Source: Botryotinia globosa (lineage: Eukaryota > Ascomycota > Leotiomycetes > Helotiales > Sclerotiniaceae). Taken from it: 64,000 bases of DNA. Shown here one piece after another: positions 36,561 through 47,672 of the stretch (positions are counted from its first letter, which is position 1; each line of letters starts with the position of its first letter). Position numbers and translations under genes: made by a program. Below the pieces are notes generated by a model. The model was not told the origin of the DNA and did not search any database. It saw only the letters and a list, made by a program, of their open reading frames with translations. The DNA lies in the NCBI GenBank assembly GCA_014898425.1, contig RCSZ01000005.1:620001-684000 (forward strand), read 5' to 3'.

Positions 36561-38061
36561 CTTGAAGGCTGACTGATATCGTATCAAGCCATTCAATCAA
36601 TTGAGGAATCTCCAACCTTTAAGAATACCTTCATATTTACCAAGTGATACTTTTTGCAGACATGTTGGTTTAATCCCACAGTAATATTGAGCAACGCTCG
36701 TGAGTGACACCTGTGACTGGAACCATTCATTGGTATCTGTATATCGCCGGCTCTATTGTCGTATAAGCGCGCAAGACATCAGAAAGAAATCTATTCCCCC
36801 ATCGATAGAATGAAATGTTAAATATGAAAATCATCAAATGACTTCTACAGGATACTTCCTATAGATTAAATCGCACAAATGGAGATTTTAATTGAGCCAT
36901 GAGGAGGAAATCAGGTGTAACCAAGTCTTCCCTTGGTCATCAAAAGTTGCACCCGATACCCAAATATCGAGGCATGAATACTGAATAAAGCAAACGAACT
37001 GAACGGCATGACTGACTAAGCCGAGCTGTTTCCACAAGATCCGCCGAGACTAATAAGCATGTGTGAGATAAGGTTGCATTTTCAGGGTTCTGGGCTCTAG
37101 GTATTTAAGGCCAGCGCTTGCTAGATGGATACTACCTTGCCCCTCCTTACTCTTTCGGGACAGTAGAAAGTTCGCGCTTGAGAGAAATGCACGAGAGTGC
37201 ACAAACCAGTCTCATGCTTCTGTCGCATGTTGGAGATCACTCGTTGGAAAAGACCGTTTTTGAAAGGGCTTTGATAGTTGCACCGCCTGATATACACTTT
37301 TAGGAAGAATGATCGCTTTTTCGGGATGTAGTATCATAGGAAATGCTTGGCAAGGCGCTCATGTGTTTCCTTTATCTCTTGTTGCAACGACACCAGGGCA
37401 CAGATCGAATTCAGTAGCACAAAAACGGAATGATGGAAAGATCTAACACGTTGGTTCTGAGTATCAAGATCCCAGAGCAAACAGTTGCTAGAATGGGAGA
37501 ACTTGAGCTTGATGAGACCAAAGTTGTCGTCAGAGGCGCTTTCATTGAATTGAGTATGGGAGGTTGCTCATCATCAGAACATTTAGAAACTGCCATTATC
37601 TGCTAATGTGATGGATGAATGAAGTTGATCCTCACTGCTCGAATGAACCGTAAGTTGACAATGAAAGGTGCCAACACATTTCATCTCGTCTCGCAAATAC
37701 CGTCCGATAATTGCTACAACCAACGGTGACAACACAACAAAAATGGTCCCTCTCATTGTACGAGTCTGCCATGGACAACTTGATAGATTATTAGAAAGAA
37801 CAAATTGCTTAGACATGATATTTTATCCATTGATAGGTGAAAATGGTGAAGAAGAGGAAGAAAGACAAAAAGAATGATCCCCATAAACTACCCAGCGCTA
37901 AAGCTTCGACCAACCTTCCCGCATCACAGCTACAATCGACTACGTCAAGATCTACACTGGGACTTTTATATCAAAAAATATTTGATCCAAGACAACGCCG
38001 AATTTCCGTTTTTCTATTTTTGAATTCTGCATATTTACCTTTTTCCGAACCACATATCAAA
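36561..38061. other. Divergent promoter region of 1.5 kb
   Basis: Lies between the start codons of the GH18 gene (-) and the Nudix gene (+), so it holds both promoters. Short open frames (37118-37303, 37583-37877) have no family signal. The Nudix frame stays open upstream to about 37837, but the Lys-rich translation there looks like chance and the conserved start is at 38062. Confidence 0.45.
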
Positions 38062-38948
38062 ATGTCGATTGATGACGCCAAAGTCTTGAAAACGGAGTCA
38101 TTGGTAGAGTAAACCTTTCATACACTCCGAATATCTAAAACCATTGAAATTCTGACTCCATTGCAGGACCCTGCCAAAGCAAAATGGACAAAACTCGTGT
38201 TGTACGTGTTGATCTGCTTAAGCTAAGCTGCCAGAACCGTTGCAGCTGATACATTTGCGAACATTTAGATCAACGTACCGCGATCCTCGAGGAAATGTTC
38301 GTAATTGGGAACATGCGGAACGATCTACTCGACCGAAGTCATCTGAGATAGACGGTGTTGGAATTGTTGCCATAATACAAAAGGAGACCGGTATGTAAAG
38401 ACATCGGGATCAAACTACACTTGGGTAAATAATGTAAAAATGTTAATACCAGTGGAACTCAGGCCCGGAACTAGTTTTACAGAAGCAATACCGACCACCG
38501 TTGGATAAAGTAGTGATCGAAGTACCCGCCGGACTTATCGATGAGGGGGAAACTGCAGAGGGAGCAGCTTTAAGAGAGTTGAAAGAAGAGACTGGTTATG
38601 TTGGAGTCTTGAGTGAGAGTACACCCATAATGTTTAATGGTAACCCTCTCATTTTGCATTCACTCACATAGAAATTCCCACTAATGTATATCCTCCACAG
38701 ATCCAGGATTCTGCAATACAAACCTCAAAATGGTGCATGTTACGGTTGATATGTCTGATCCAGCCAACCAGAATCTAGTCCCCCAACTCGAAGAGAATGA
38801 ATTTATTGAAGTATTCACTTTACCTCTGAAGGACTTATGGGAGACGTGTAAAAAATGGGAGAAAGAAGGATATGCGATAGATGCCCGGGTAGGAACTTTG
38901 GCTGAGGGCATTGAAATTGCCAGGACACTGAATTTATTTTCAAAATAA
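38062..38948 (+). CDS. ADP-ribose pyrophosphatase-type Nudix hydrolase (NUDT5/Ysa1-like)
   Basis: Predicted 207-residue protein from five exons: 38062-38103, 38167-38201, 38269-38390, 38463-38639 and 38701-38948. The Nudix box is complete, Gly90 to Tyr112 ([23 protein letters not shown]), matching GX5EX7REUXEEXGU. Flanking family features are the N-terminal [29 protein letters not shown] before the box and [11 protein letters not shown] after it. Enzymes of this group hydrolyse ADP-ribose and related ADP-sugars to AMP and a sugar phosphate in the cytosol, using Mg2+. The donor of the first intron (GTAGAG) is weak but is the only one that keeps the conserved DPAKAKW frame. The gene ends 141 bases from the oppositely oriented second Nudix gene. 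Confidence 0.93.
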
Positions 38949-39088
38949 AGTACGAGCATGATGTTACGATAGATAGATGAATAACAATGTCCGGTATATG
39001 TGTAGTGTAACATGCGTAGGAATGCTGCTATTCGAGGTAATGTCATTTAATTCAGAGACTAGTATTCCATGCATGTGATTCTAAAGTT

Positions 39089-40086
39089 TCATAGCTTTCC
39101 TGTTCGCTTCAACCCATCGTAGAGTGCCCAAGCAGTCAAAGCCTTACTATCCCTCGCGCCCTCCTTCCACAAATCCTCCAGTCTCACCAGTTTAAGTGTA
39201 ATCTTCTCACCCTCGTCTCTCAACCCCGTAAGCTTCCCTGTAGTCTCCTTTAACTCCTCCCTTGAGATCTTCTTCTCATGCAAGAAGAATTGGACATACT
39301 CATCACAGCCCCCGGCGCTAGGAAACATCGCCCTCGGTAACACTTCTCCCTCTTTGTTCGCTCCGTCACCAATAGCCAGTTCGCTCAAATTAGTCAATTG
39401 ATCTGCAGGTATTGTCCAGCCTAGCTCCTCTTCAATTTCCTTCGCAGCTGCACCTTTGAATGTTCCATCATCAACCATACCGGCTGGTAGCTCAATAAAT
39501 GCTAAACTCCCTGAAGCAGGTCGAGGTTGAACAGTCATCACGACCCATCTTTCCTCGTCATGTTTCTTGGCATCTTCGGGTTGAACAATGACCATCATTC
39601 CAACACTTGGGCCTCGGAGAAAGATGTCCCCGGGCAGAGACTCGCCTACTTCATTCGTGATTTTACTGCTGATCTTGATAAAACCGATGCGCTTGCCCCA
39701 GCGGTCGAGTGATTGGATTTTAATAGAGCGGAGCTGATAGGGATCGGAATGGAAGGGATGATCAGAGGATTTGCCTTGTAGAGCGAGAGATTCGGTTAGG
39801 CGATTATGCCATGACTGTGATGGAAGAAAATGTTAGTCAATATTGCAGGGAGGAGTAATGGAAAGAGTAGGGCAGTGATGTATACTTTAAAGGCTGGAAA
39901 GCTCAATAATTCATCCTTGGTGATACCTTCACAAAGTGTAACCTCTACGTTACTGTCTTGTATTTTAAAGGTAGACATTCTGATAGCAGTGGTTTGATAT
40001 CCTCTGTGATGGAATCTAGAGGATGGTGGAAATAGCCTTGTGAGGATGAGTGATGTAATTGAGGATTTCAAGGTGATTTTATGCAT
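39089..40086 (-). CDS. Second Nudix hydrolase (NUDX14/ADP-sugar type), likely mitochondrial
   Basis: Predicted 308-residue protein from exons 40086-39886 and 39814-39089. The first 36 residues (MHKITLKSSITSLILTRLFP and on through RGYQTTAIR) are Ser/Thr/Arg-rich without acids, a good mitochondrial presequence; an internal ATG (MSTFKIQD) could give a cytosolic form. The Nudix box GMVDDGTFKGAAAKEIEEELGW is one residue shorter than consensus: the first Glu is missing and Lys replaces Arg, but the EIEEE acidic core is intact. This resembles ADP-sugar pyrophosphatases of the plant NUDX14 type, which also have an ELPAG lead-in. It lies tail to tail with the Ysa1-like gene, yet the two proteins share little beyond the box. 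Confidence 0.88.
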
Positions 40087-40910
40087 ACGGAGTACAACCT
40101 TTGTACTTTAATAAAGCTACTAGCAGTATGGAAGTAAACCGATCCATTACTATAAAATCTGCCGAACATATTGGGTGAATGGAATAATCGATGATGCCCA
40201 AGCAAGGAAAGAGGTAGTAGAATGATGTACTTCATAGGTGGTAGGTAGGTAGCCCTGCCTTGCAGCCTTTCCATGCGCCACCGAGGCTGTGGCTGTGCTG
40301 TCGCCCAACAAGATCCATGGATAGCTATACAGCATTTTCATATCATATTATTAATACTATTTCGTGTCTTAAGGTGCCATCACATTGATACCAGAACTCA
40401 GAATATACCGCAAGACTAGATCCAATTATTATTATAAAAACCATCACCTCCCTCACACCTACACACAACATAAAGATTCTGCGACTCCTCAACGGTCATA
40501 GTATGGCCAATTCCAACGACGAATGGATGGCCTTCGCTTGTATTGCCTCAGTGCCATAGTTGGCCATTTGTTGGCTTAGTATCGTTGCTGTGTGAAATTC
40601 CTATTACTACAATAGTTGCTTCGCTTTTTAGAAGCCAGTTTCGAGAGCTCAAGCGCGGAAGCCAGATGATATGATGTAGTTCAGGTTTGATTTAGGACCG
40701 GAGGATTGTTTTTATTATTATTCGAGACTGAAGCTCCCAACAAAACAACAGATGCTGATGGTGGTGTATCGCAATGTAAGTTTGAAGGTGGCATGGGCGG
40801 CGCAAGCTTCTCATCGTATCATAAACACACCATAGTCTTCCATTTTCTCTCTCTCTTCCTTTTGTTTGGCTGTTTTATTCATTTCCATTCTAGCGAACTT
40901 GCGCTGTTTC
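40087..40910. other. Divergent promoter region between Nudix and protease-like genes
   Basis: About 820 bases between two divergently oriented start codons. It contains a short TAGG run (about 40240-40252), CT-rich tracts near 40845-40862 just upstream of the protease-like start, and no convincing gene. Confidence 0.45.
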
Positions 40911-42661
40911 ATGATGGCTGCATCAAAGACTTCAAGGTCACGAGCAATATCATTGATTTTAGCATCCCTCTGTATTCCTTTTGCATTAGCAGGTTCTAAT
41001 GCAATATCTCTTCAATGGCCAAACAGAAGTTATGGCCCTGACGGACCATGGCAAGCAGCTTCTATTGATATCGGCACACCCACTCAAGCTATTGACCTCC
41101 TTCCCAGTGGGACATGGACAGCTAATATCCTAAGCACTTCAATTTGTTCTAATTCCTCAGGCTGCTCATCATCGAAAGCTGGACTTTTTGATAGGCATGC
41201 TTCCACTTCCTACACTGAAATCAACGATACTGGTTTCATTGCCAATACTACATTCGCAAACCGGGCCGGTGCACTGCCCATTTCATCCGGCGCCGCTCAC
41301 ATAGGACTTGATACCATGACAATTTCCAATGGAACCGATAGCAACACTATCGAGAATTTTGAACTTCTTGTCATTGAGAATGCTGTCCAAACTTTGCCAA
41401 ACGGAACAGCATACGCACCTCAAGTCGGGACCCTTGCCCTAGGTGCCCCAGACATCAATCAGACAATCTCTTCAAATCTTACCGGGCAGTTTCTCTCCTC
41501 TGGCTTGTACTCCCAGGCCAGGATTCCGTCGAATTCATTTAGCTTGCACATTGGTTCTGCTTCGATGGGTATTCCTGGAAGTTTGGTACTTGGAGGATAC
41601 GATCAATCTCGAGTTTTGACGCCTGTCACTACGCAACAGGGTTACAATGGTACATTCTCCATGTCACTAGCTGACATTTCAATCGGTACTATTGATGGAT
41701 ACTCTCCTTTGAACTTCAAAGTCACTAAATCTGGACTTCTATTCAATAATGCAACTTCCGCCGCATCTAATGGCTTACTAGAAGTGAACGTTGATCCTTC
41801 GGTTCCATATCTCTACCTTCCAACATCAACTTGCGACATACTTGCCTCTTTCCTCCCCATAATATACAACGAAAATCTAAGCCTCTACCTCTGGGACACT
41901 ACATCTCCACTCTACAAACCTATCATCTCATCGCCTACCTATCTCGCCTTCACATTCTTTAACTCAGACTTAGACAATCAGAATACTCAAACCTCAATCA
42001 AAATTCCCTTCTCCCTCCTTTCACTTTCGTTAACATCCCCACTATCTAATACTTCTGATTCCGTTCCCTATTTCCCCTGCCAACCATCCTCACTCCCCTC
42101 CGGCTCTTGGGCTCCCGGTCGTGCATTTCTCCAAGCTGCTTTCTTAGGAACCATTTGGACTGATTCAATCAATGTCTCTTCATCCCAAAGCACTGCATTT
42201 TTCTAGCTCAAGCGCCGGGTCCTGATGTTCCCGATGAGAAATTAGTCAACCTTCAGCCTGATTCTACTTCCCTAGATACCTCAACAATCACATGGAAAGA
42301 CACCTGGTCGTCTCATTGGACGCCCCTTAACACTCCTCTGGATCTTTCCTCACCCCAGTCCCCCACCCCATCGTCTTCATCTTCGTCTTTTAGCACAGGA
42401 CTACCTACTGCGCAGATGATCGGAATCTCCGTCGGTAGCGCCATGGCTTTCCTTTTGCTTTTAACAGTAATTTTCTGGATTTGTAAACGCAAGGCCAACA
42501 TAGCGCGAGCAAACAAAGAAAAAGGAAGGAAGAGGCGATTTCACGGGAAATGGAAAAGAAGGAGAGAGAGAGACAGGGTATCGACTTGGGCTGGATTAAG
42601 TTGGAAGATGATCCTTGAATTATGTAATGAACATGTACGAGGGAAGATAATGGAAATATAA
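40911..42661 (+). pseudogene. Aspartic-protease-like membrane protein gene, frameshifted
   Basis: The start MMAASKTSRSR at 40911 leads into a signal sequence (LILASLCIPFALA) and a pepsin-like two-lobe fold with many N-glycosylation sites. The family's GRAFLQAAFLGTIW segment is present. The expected catalytic triplets are altered: LLPSGTW and VDPSVPYLYL stand where DTG/DSG-type motifs would be, so it is probably a non-catalytic member. The frame hits TAG at 42204-42206, after five T's (42198-42202). One more T would carry the same protein on through FLAQAPGP, a Ser/Pro stem, a membrane segment (SAMAFLLLLTVIFWICKRK) and a basic tail to 42661. The FLAQAPGP block is normally contiguous with what precedes it, so I read this as a single-base loss in a homopolymer, real or a sequence error. 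Confidence 0.8.
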
Positions 42662-42948
42662 TAGGAGTTTTGGGTTTTGCATTGAGATTACAATACTGTC
42701 ATTATAATAAAGCTGGTTTGCGTTTGACTGCAGGCCATATCTTCTCGGCTGTTCGGTTGCATGTCGATAAGTGCCCAGGGTGCTAGCCAAAGTAGAACTT
42801 ATGAGATGCAGAGGGCTTTATTTACATGATTGGCGATACGTTTCACCCTTGTGGGATTGTAATTTTGCATTTGTACATTTATCTTCCCATTCATGCCTCC
42901 CCTCTCGATATTAGATAGAGCATCCCAGCTACGATTGCTTGATACAAC

Positions 42949-43509
42949 CTACCACGGAACAGCCTTTGGTCCCGTGACATTCCGCCACTGCCCATCCGTC
43001 TTCACTTGTTCCTTCCTCGTCTCCCTATCCTCTCTTTCAAGCCTATCCGCCCCCTCCTCAACTTTCCTCTCCCACCTCTTCCCCATCTTCGTCTTACTAA
43101 ATCCCCATTTCCCTACCCACCACAAACTACTCATTCCCAAAACTCCTATGACTCCGGTAGGCGCAACAACCCATCCAATCCCTGTCGCAAAACTTCCTAT
43201 GGTAGTAGCAGATAGCGCTGCGACAATAGAACCCACAACTGCGTACTTGGCATACCGGATAACACGCCAGAATATAAAGACAGTTATGGAGTGAAGAGCT
43301 CGAAGAAGAGCGCGGGTACGAAATCGAACGGGTTTTGGGGAGGTAGGGGAACCGGGAGAGATAAGGTATTGAATGTTTTGGGTGATAGAGTTGAGAGCGC
43401 TGGAACTGCGGAGTTGAGCGGTTCGTTCTGTTGCAGTGAGGGATTGAGATTGGGGCGAAGTAGATGGGGATGTAGTTTCATCAATTGTATTACCCCTTGA
43501 AGGCGACAT
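42949..43509 (-). CDS. Small conserved-looking membrane protein of unknown function
   Basis: A 186-residue single-exon protein. The first 60 residues are Ser/Thr-rich. Residues about 68-135 hold an amphipathic/basic helix (RALLRALHSITVFIFWRVIRY) and two hydrophobic segments (YAVVGSIVAALSATTIGSFATGIG and VVAPTGVIGVLGMSSLWWVGKWG). The tail is highly charged (ERKVEEGADRLEREDRETRK) and may form a coiled coil. I recognise no family. It converges with the protease-like gene, with about 290 bases between their ends. Confidence 0.68.
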   Translation of the reverse strand: MSPSRGNTIDETTSPSTSPQSQSLTATERTAQLRSSSALNSITQNIQYLISPGSPTSPKPVRFRTRALLRALHSITVFIFWRVIRYAKYAVVGSIVAALSATTIGSFATGIGWVVAPTGVIGVLGMSSLWWVGKWGFSKTKMGKRWERKVEEGADRLEREDRETRKEQVKTDGQWRNVTGPKAVPW

Positions 43510-44532
43510 ACTTGCGGATATATTGTACGGGTGTTCTTTTGGTGATTGTATTTACATTCAAAATACAGCCTTTTGTCGTACAAACAAATTATTTGTGCTA
43601 CGTCATTGATGGTTAGGCTAGTGGTCTGTGCGTTCGCGACCTCTTTCCTAGACCTCACCTCCAATCCTTCTTACTCTACGTGCTCCTTACGATATAATAT
43701 CTCATAACTAGGTACTAGGATCTGTTTATTGATCCGCATGATATTGACTCTCCGAAAATGCAAGCAAGACTGAGCCTCACGACTCAGTGCGGGTACGGTC
43801 TGGAATATTCTTCAAATTCGGTAGTGTATAGCTACGAAGATGAGACTTCCGGCTGCGCTCAACGATGGAAATGGCGGAAATATATTTGAATTACACGGCG
43901 TATAGAGTATCGAGTGAAGGAAAGATACATTGCTATTATGTTGTCTGTACTCCACGGCAAATGCAGTTAGAGGAGACTGGGCGATTGAAAAATTGCCATC
44001 TACTTGTCTTTGTGAGCTTTGAAGAGCGCTGCATCAACTTCCAGTTGATTCTCGCAAATATTGCTGAGCTAGCATATTCCAATGCCCCGACCTTCGAACT
44101 CTGTAAAGCTCTAGAATATTGTCAATCCTACATGATCGCATATCAGATGAAAGAGATCCGATAGACAAGACATGCAGAGCACTGACAAGAAGAAAGCCGA
44201 GAATAGAACTTGATGGAGAATGGACCACGCATTCATTAATTTTGGATCAAATAATAAGAAACGGTGCGTTCTTGCTCGGTATGAGTCTTCAAGCTTGAGA
44301 AACTGCATCTCTCTTTATCCTCCTGTTTCTGTCTGGTCTCATTGGCGAACACAGAATTGCGAGGAAACTATTCACGGATTATAGCTGGACTGCGGCCATG
44401 ACTGCCTCCTCAACAATACGGTTATTAGTTGTCATTATGACCGTGATTCGCAGTACGGTTCATGACACCAAGGCTATATAACTACCTTTATAACTTTTAT
44501 GATATCTTACCTACAATCATACGCAAAGTACA
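43510..44532. other. Mostly non-coding interval with one doubtful ORF
   Basis: Holds the promoter of the small membrane protein gene and upstream sequence for the 44533 candidate. An ATG-started frame at 43865-44164 (+, 99 residues, with three Cys in the first half) has no recognised motif, and I do not call it a gene. A TATA-like CTATATAACT is at 44474-44483. Confidence 0.45.
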
Positions 44533-44820
44533 ATGAACGACATCACTCTTGCTAGCACAAAGATGTCTGAAGCCGATCATCAAAACCGCAGGCCACAGGG
44601 AAACTCAGAGCATACCAACAAAAATTCAGGCTCGGACGCCTTAAAAATACCTCCAAAGAATGATAACATACACCGACTAACCCAAAGCTCACGGCCAAGC
44701 GAACAATTCCTCTTGAGGTCCCGGGAGCGTGAAGCCGAACAAGCCCATGAGGAAGATACGACTGGGTGCTTGTGCCCCATTCTCGCAACACTTCCGCATT
44801 TCCATTGGTCAAAGTATTAA
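44533..44820 (+). CDS. Small hydrophilic ORF, 95 residues, uncertain
   Basis: The ATG lies 50 bases after a TATA-like box (44474-44483), a spacing that fits a fungal promoter. The product is hydrophilic, rich in Ser, Asn, Arg and Glu, with a charged segment (LRSREREAEQAHEED) and a Cys pair (GCLC) near the end. There is no recognised domain. It may be a chance ORF or a small species-restricted gene. Confidence 0.3.
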   Translation: MNDITLASTKMSEADHQNRRPQGNSEHTNKNSGSDALKIPPKNDNIHRLTQSSRPSEQFLLRSREREAEQAHEEDTTGCLCPILATLPHFHWSKY

Positions 44821-45795
44821 TTTCTAGTTCTCTATTCATGCATTTACTAAAATTTTGTGAGAAGAAAAGAGCGACGGCTTGCTGGGGATCAATTTGCATA
44901 CGATATTTGGCACAAACCACGGGAGGAACTGAACGAATCACCCGCACGAAAGGGATGTCCCTCTTGTAAAAGTTTTTGCAAATGCTCTGGGGTATGGAGA
45001 TGGTGGCCTGGATGGGCTGGCAATTGAGAATTCCAGCTGTTTATAGTACCTACTTATGCTGTTTCCAATAGCACGGTAAATTACAAAGCAACTACTTGAG
45101 ATTAGTCTTGAGAGGCGGAGCGGCGGGGCGGGAAAACGTGCGTTACATGAAACAGCTACGTACTTAAGGACTGATCCAAGTGACATCCTCAGAGGGAATT
45201 ATCAAATACACATACGATGCTCGTCTGACTTCTGCGTTATGCTATGCATGGTGTTAATACAGTTTGTTACTAAATTTTGTACTCCTATATGTTAAATTGA
45301 TAGTTGGTAGATATCAACTATGTGGGAAGATATGATGGGAGATCTACCGTCAGGTGAACATAGTCAGAACATGAAACCTGTACCCTGTGCGCTGTTATTT
45401 GTACAGCACGCATATAATTCATATTCCATCAGGAGCCAATTACCGGCTCGGTACCCAAGCCTTTTTAAACTCTAGTCCAATCACCGTTTACCCACTGGGT
45501 CCCTTTCTTTAGCGAGTGGACCACGTATATATATACAGCATCCCCTTGCAACAAAATCGTTTAGAAAACTGAAACTGTGCAACAACAATTTCGACACAAT
45601 GCATTCTTCTCAGCTATCCAAAGTTCATCTCTCGAGTGTGAAATCATGACGCATACAACTCATAAATTCCACGATGTTCGCTCTCAGATTCAGAAGTGCG
45701 GGGAAAGGACACCTGACAGGCGAGGGATGCACGGAACTTACTTACACATTTTCCCCGCACATGATTCACCACCACCTTGACAATCCACTCATCCC
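44821..45795. other. Gene-poor interval with a TATA box and short upstream ORFs
   Basis: A TATA-like TATATATATA lies at about 45526-45535. The first ATG after it (45599) opens a 16-codon frame whose TGA at 45647-45649 overlaps the ATG of a second frame (45646-45780, 44 residues, MTHTTHKFHDV...). Both precede the C2H2-like ORF at 45796. They may be upstream ORFs of that gene or parts of a spliced 5' end; I found no convincing splice join. Confidence 0.4.
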
Positions 45796-46296
45796 ATGGG
45801 CATGATTCCAGGAGTCAACCATTTTGCGACAGCAACGACGACGACGATATGGCAAAATCATGACATTACTATGGGATTCAAGGAGCTCCGGAGAGCATCG
45901 CCATGTTCATCGCTTCGCCAGCTATACATCGAATCTCAGCGCGGGAACTGCGGAGATAGGTATACACCAACTTTACGTCGTGTCAAGAGTTTTTACAATC
46001 CACCCAAAGACTTTGCCCTTGTTTTCGCAATGTCTCTCTTGAGTCATAAAGACTCGATGGTCGAGGTAAAAATTGATACGTCAAATTTCGTGATCACAGT
46101 TGAGGTACCATTGCGAATACATAATCCTTACCAGTCAGTGCCGATGGGGAAAATTTTGGAAAGGGAGGAATTAGAGTGTCCGGAATGCGGTAGAGAGTTT
46201 ATGGGGGAGTACGGAGTGGAGGATCTGGCGTGGCATTTCAATAATGTGCATTGGAAGAGAAGGGTCGAGAGAAAAAAATGCTTGAATATGGGTTAG
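45796..46296 (+). CDS. Small protein with a C2H2-like zinc-finger motif
   Basis: A 166-residue ORF. Near the C-terminus CPECGREF is followed by WHFNNVH, giving a Cys-x2-Cys ... His-x4-His arrangement close to a C2H2 finger, followed by a basic tail (WKRRVERKK). The rest has no recognised domain, and the segment FALVFAMSLLSHKD is mildly hydrophobic. The ATG at 45796 is not the first on the likely transcript, so either translation bypasses two short upstream frames or the true 5' end is spliced. Function could be DNA, RNA or protein binding. Confidence 0.48.
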   Translation: MGMIPGVNHFATATTTTIWQNHDITMGFKELRRASPCSSLRQLYIESQRGNCGDRYTPTLRRVKSFYNPPKDFALVFAMSLLSHKDSMVEVKIDTSNFVITVEVPLRIHNPYQSVPMGKILEREELECPECGREFMGEYGVEDLAWHFNNVHWKRRVERKKCLNMG

Positions 46297-46671
46297 GAAA
46301 CTGGTAAAACGAATCGACTGTTGCAAAAAATTATAGAACCATGGATTCCAGAATACATTCGATCGAGATTGGCATTGGTAATCAGCGGTTCTTCACGATT
46401 TCTACAATCCGAAGCCATGATCTTTGGAGTCTACTTCTCCCTACGAGAATAGAAGGTACGAACCTTCGTCCTTCGCATCTGTGATCAGTGAAAGTACTTC
46501 AGAAACGCTGATTTTCTGCCCTAAATTCGTTCAGTTTTACACCAGCTTACACGTATGCATATCAAGTACATTAACATAGTTTCGAAAGTCTGAGCTCGAT
46601 TGTATGACTTTTATGTCGAACATTGAACAGTTTATCCTTTCTTACACAAAATATACCGCTCCTTGAGAGAC

Positions 46672-47672
46672 ATGGATCTTGCAGAAGACAGGCCATATAC
46701 GGCTATGGACGGGAATGCCGCATCTGCTCCTGCTGAAAGAGAAATGCAGCATCAGTCAAATTATGGTGGAATTATGGATAGTATTATGAGTGAAGATATA
46801 CTAGATGAAGATGTCTCTGAAAAACGATGCGGCCGTTCAGGCTGTCTCAATCGATTCAAAAAAGACTGTTTCAATTGCAAGGAATGCCAGTCGCAGATAT
46901 ATTGCAGTATGTATTTCCGTGATTAGCCAAACGCCGAAACTGAACATCTTTAGGTGACATATGCGCAGAGAAACATTGGCCGGAACACAAACTTAATTGT
47001 GAGAGTCTTAATTATGTTCTGAGCATCGACATGTACCTCCATAGATATCACAACAATCGGCCTGGTTGTATCATGTCTTGTCCAGCAAGAGCCACCTTTG
47101 AGGACCTTCACCAGGCACTCAGCCTCTCCTTGCCTTGTCTTCGACCTATATATCGCTTCGTCATCTTTGACAGGGGCCAGAAGACCGGACCTATTAGCCG
47201 CTATCCACGACCTGAACAGATTATCACGGGACTGCAACTAAAGTCTAATCCAGGATCGATAATAGAAAACGGTCGACGGATATCCCTTATTGATATTTTA
47301 AGCAAACATCCATATGAACAGGGCAAAAAGATCATTCATTACATATGTCAAGACCCCAGGATTCAGAAAGACTGGCAGTATATTGTTTTATCTATGGAAA
47401 GAGCACCGATTTCTCCATTCCTGATTATGTGGAGGGGTGCCTCTAGGTGTATCGAGGATTATGGCAAAGGCCAAAATTTTGTGACCTTGAGACTTGCATA
47501 TGAAGCTTCTGAACCGACACAAGAACAGAGAGAATTGCTCTCTTGGTATGAATCAATCAAAGACTCGAAGGCTAGCAGAGAAGGAATAAATCAAGCTCTG
47601 AGCAGTATCCGAACTTCCACGCGCCCCTCTAATACCCATTATTCCCATAACGAAGCAGAAGACTTTCCGTAG
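46672..47672 (+). CDS. MYND-type zinc-finger protein
   Basis: Predicted 317-residue protein from exons 46672-46906 and 46954-47672 (47-base intron that splits the finger). The MYND finger comprises Cys53, Cys58, Cys66, Cys69, Cys72/Cys78, Cys82, His86/His90 and Cys94, with the signature CKECQSQIYCSDICAEKHWPEHKLNC split here as CKECQSQIYCS and DICAEKHW. MYND fingers usually bind proline-rich partner peptides. The remaining roughly 220 residues (including LPCLRPIYRFVIFD and QYIVLSMERAPIS) have no SET or other enzymatic motif I can see. The ORF extends slightly upstream in frame, but the first ATG is at 46672. A role in protein interaction is inferred. Confidence 0.82.

Noticed and set aside
37837..38061. 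Upstream extension of the Ysa1-like Nudix protein
   Set aside because: Frame is open but Lys-rich and unlike the family; the ATG at 38062 matches the usual N-terminus.
42140..42206. An intron ending at TTTTTCTAG to explain the protease-like frameshift
   Set aside because: The acceptor looks good, but any usable donor would delete the conserved GRAFLQAAFLG block or leave an intron of about 30 bases.
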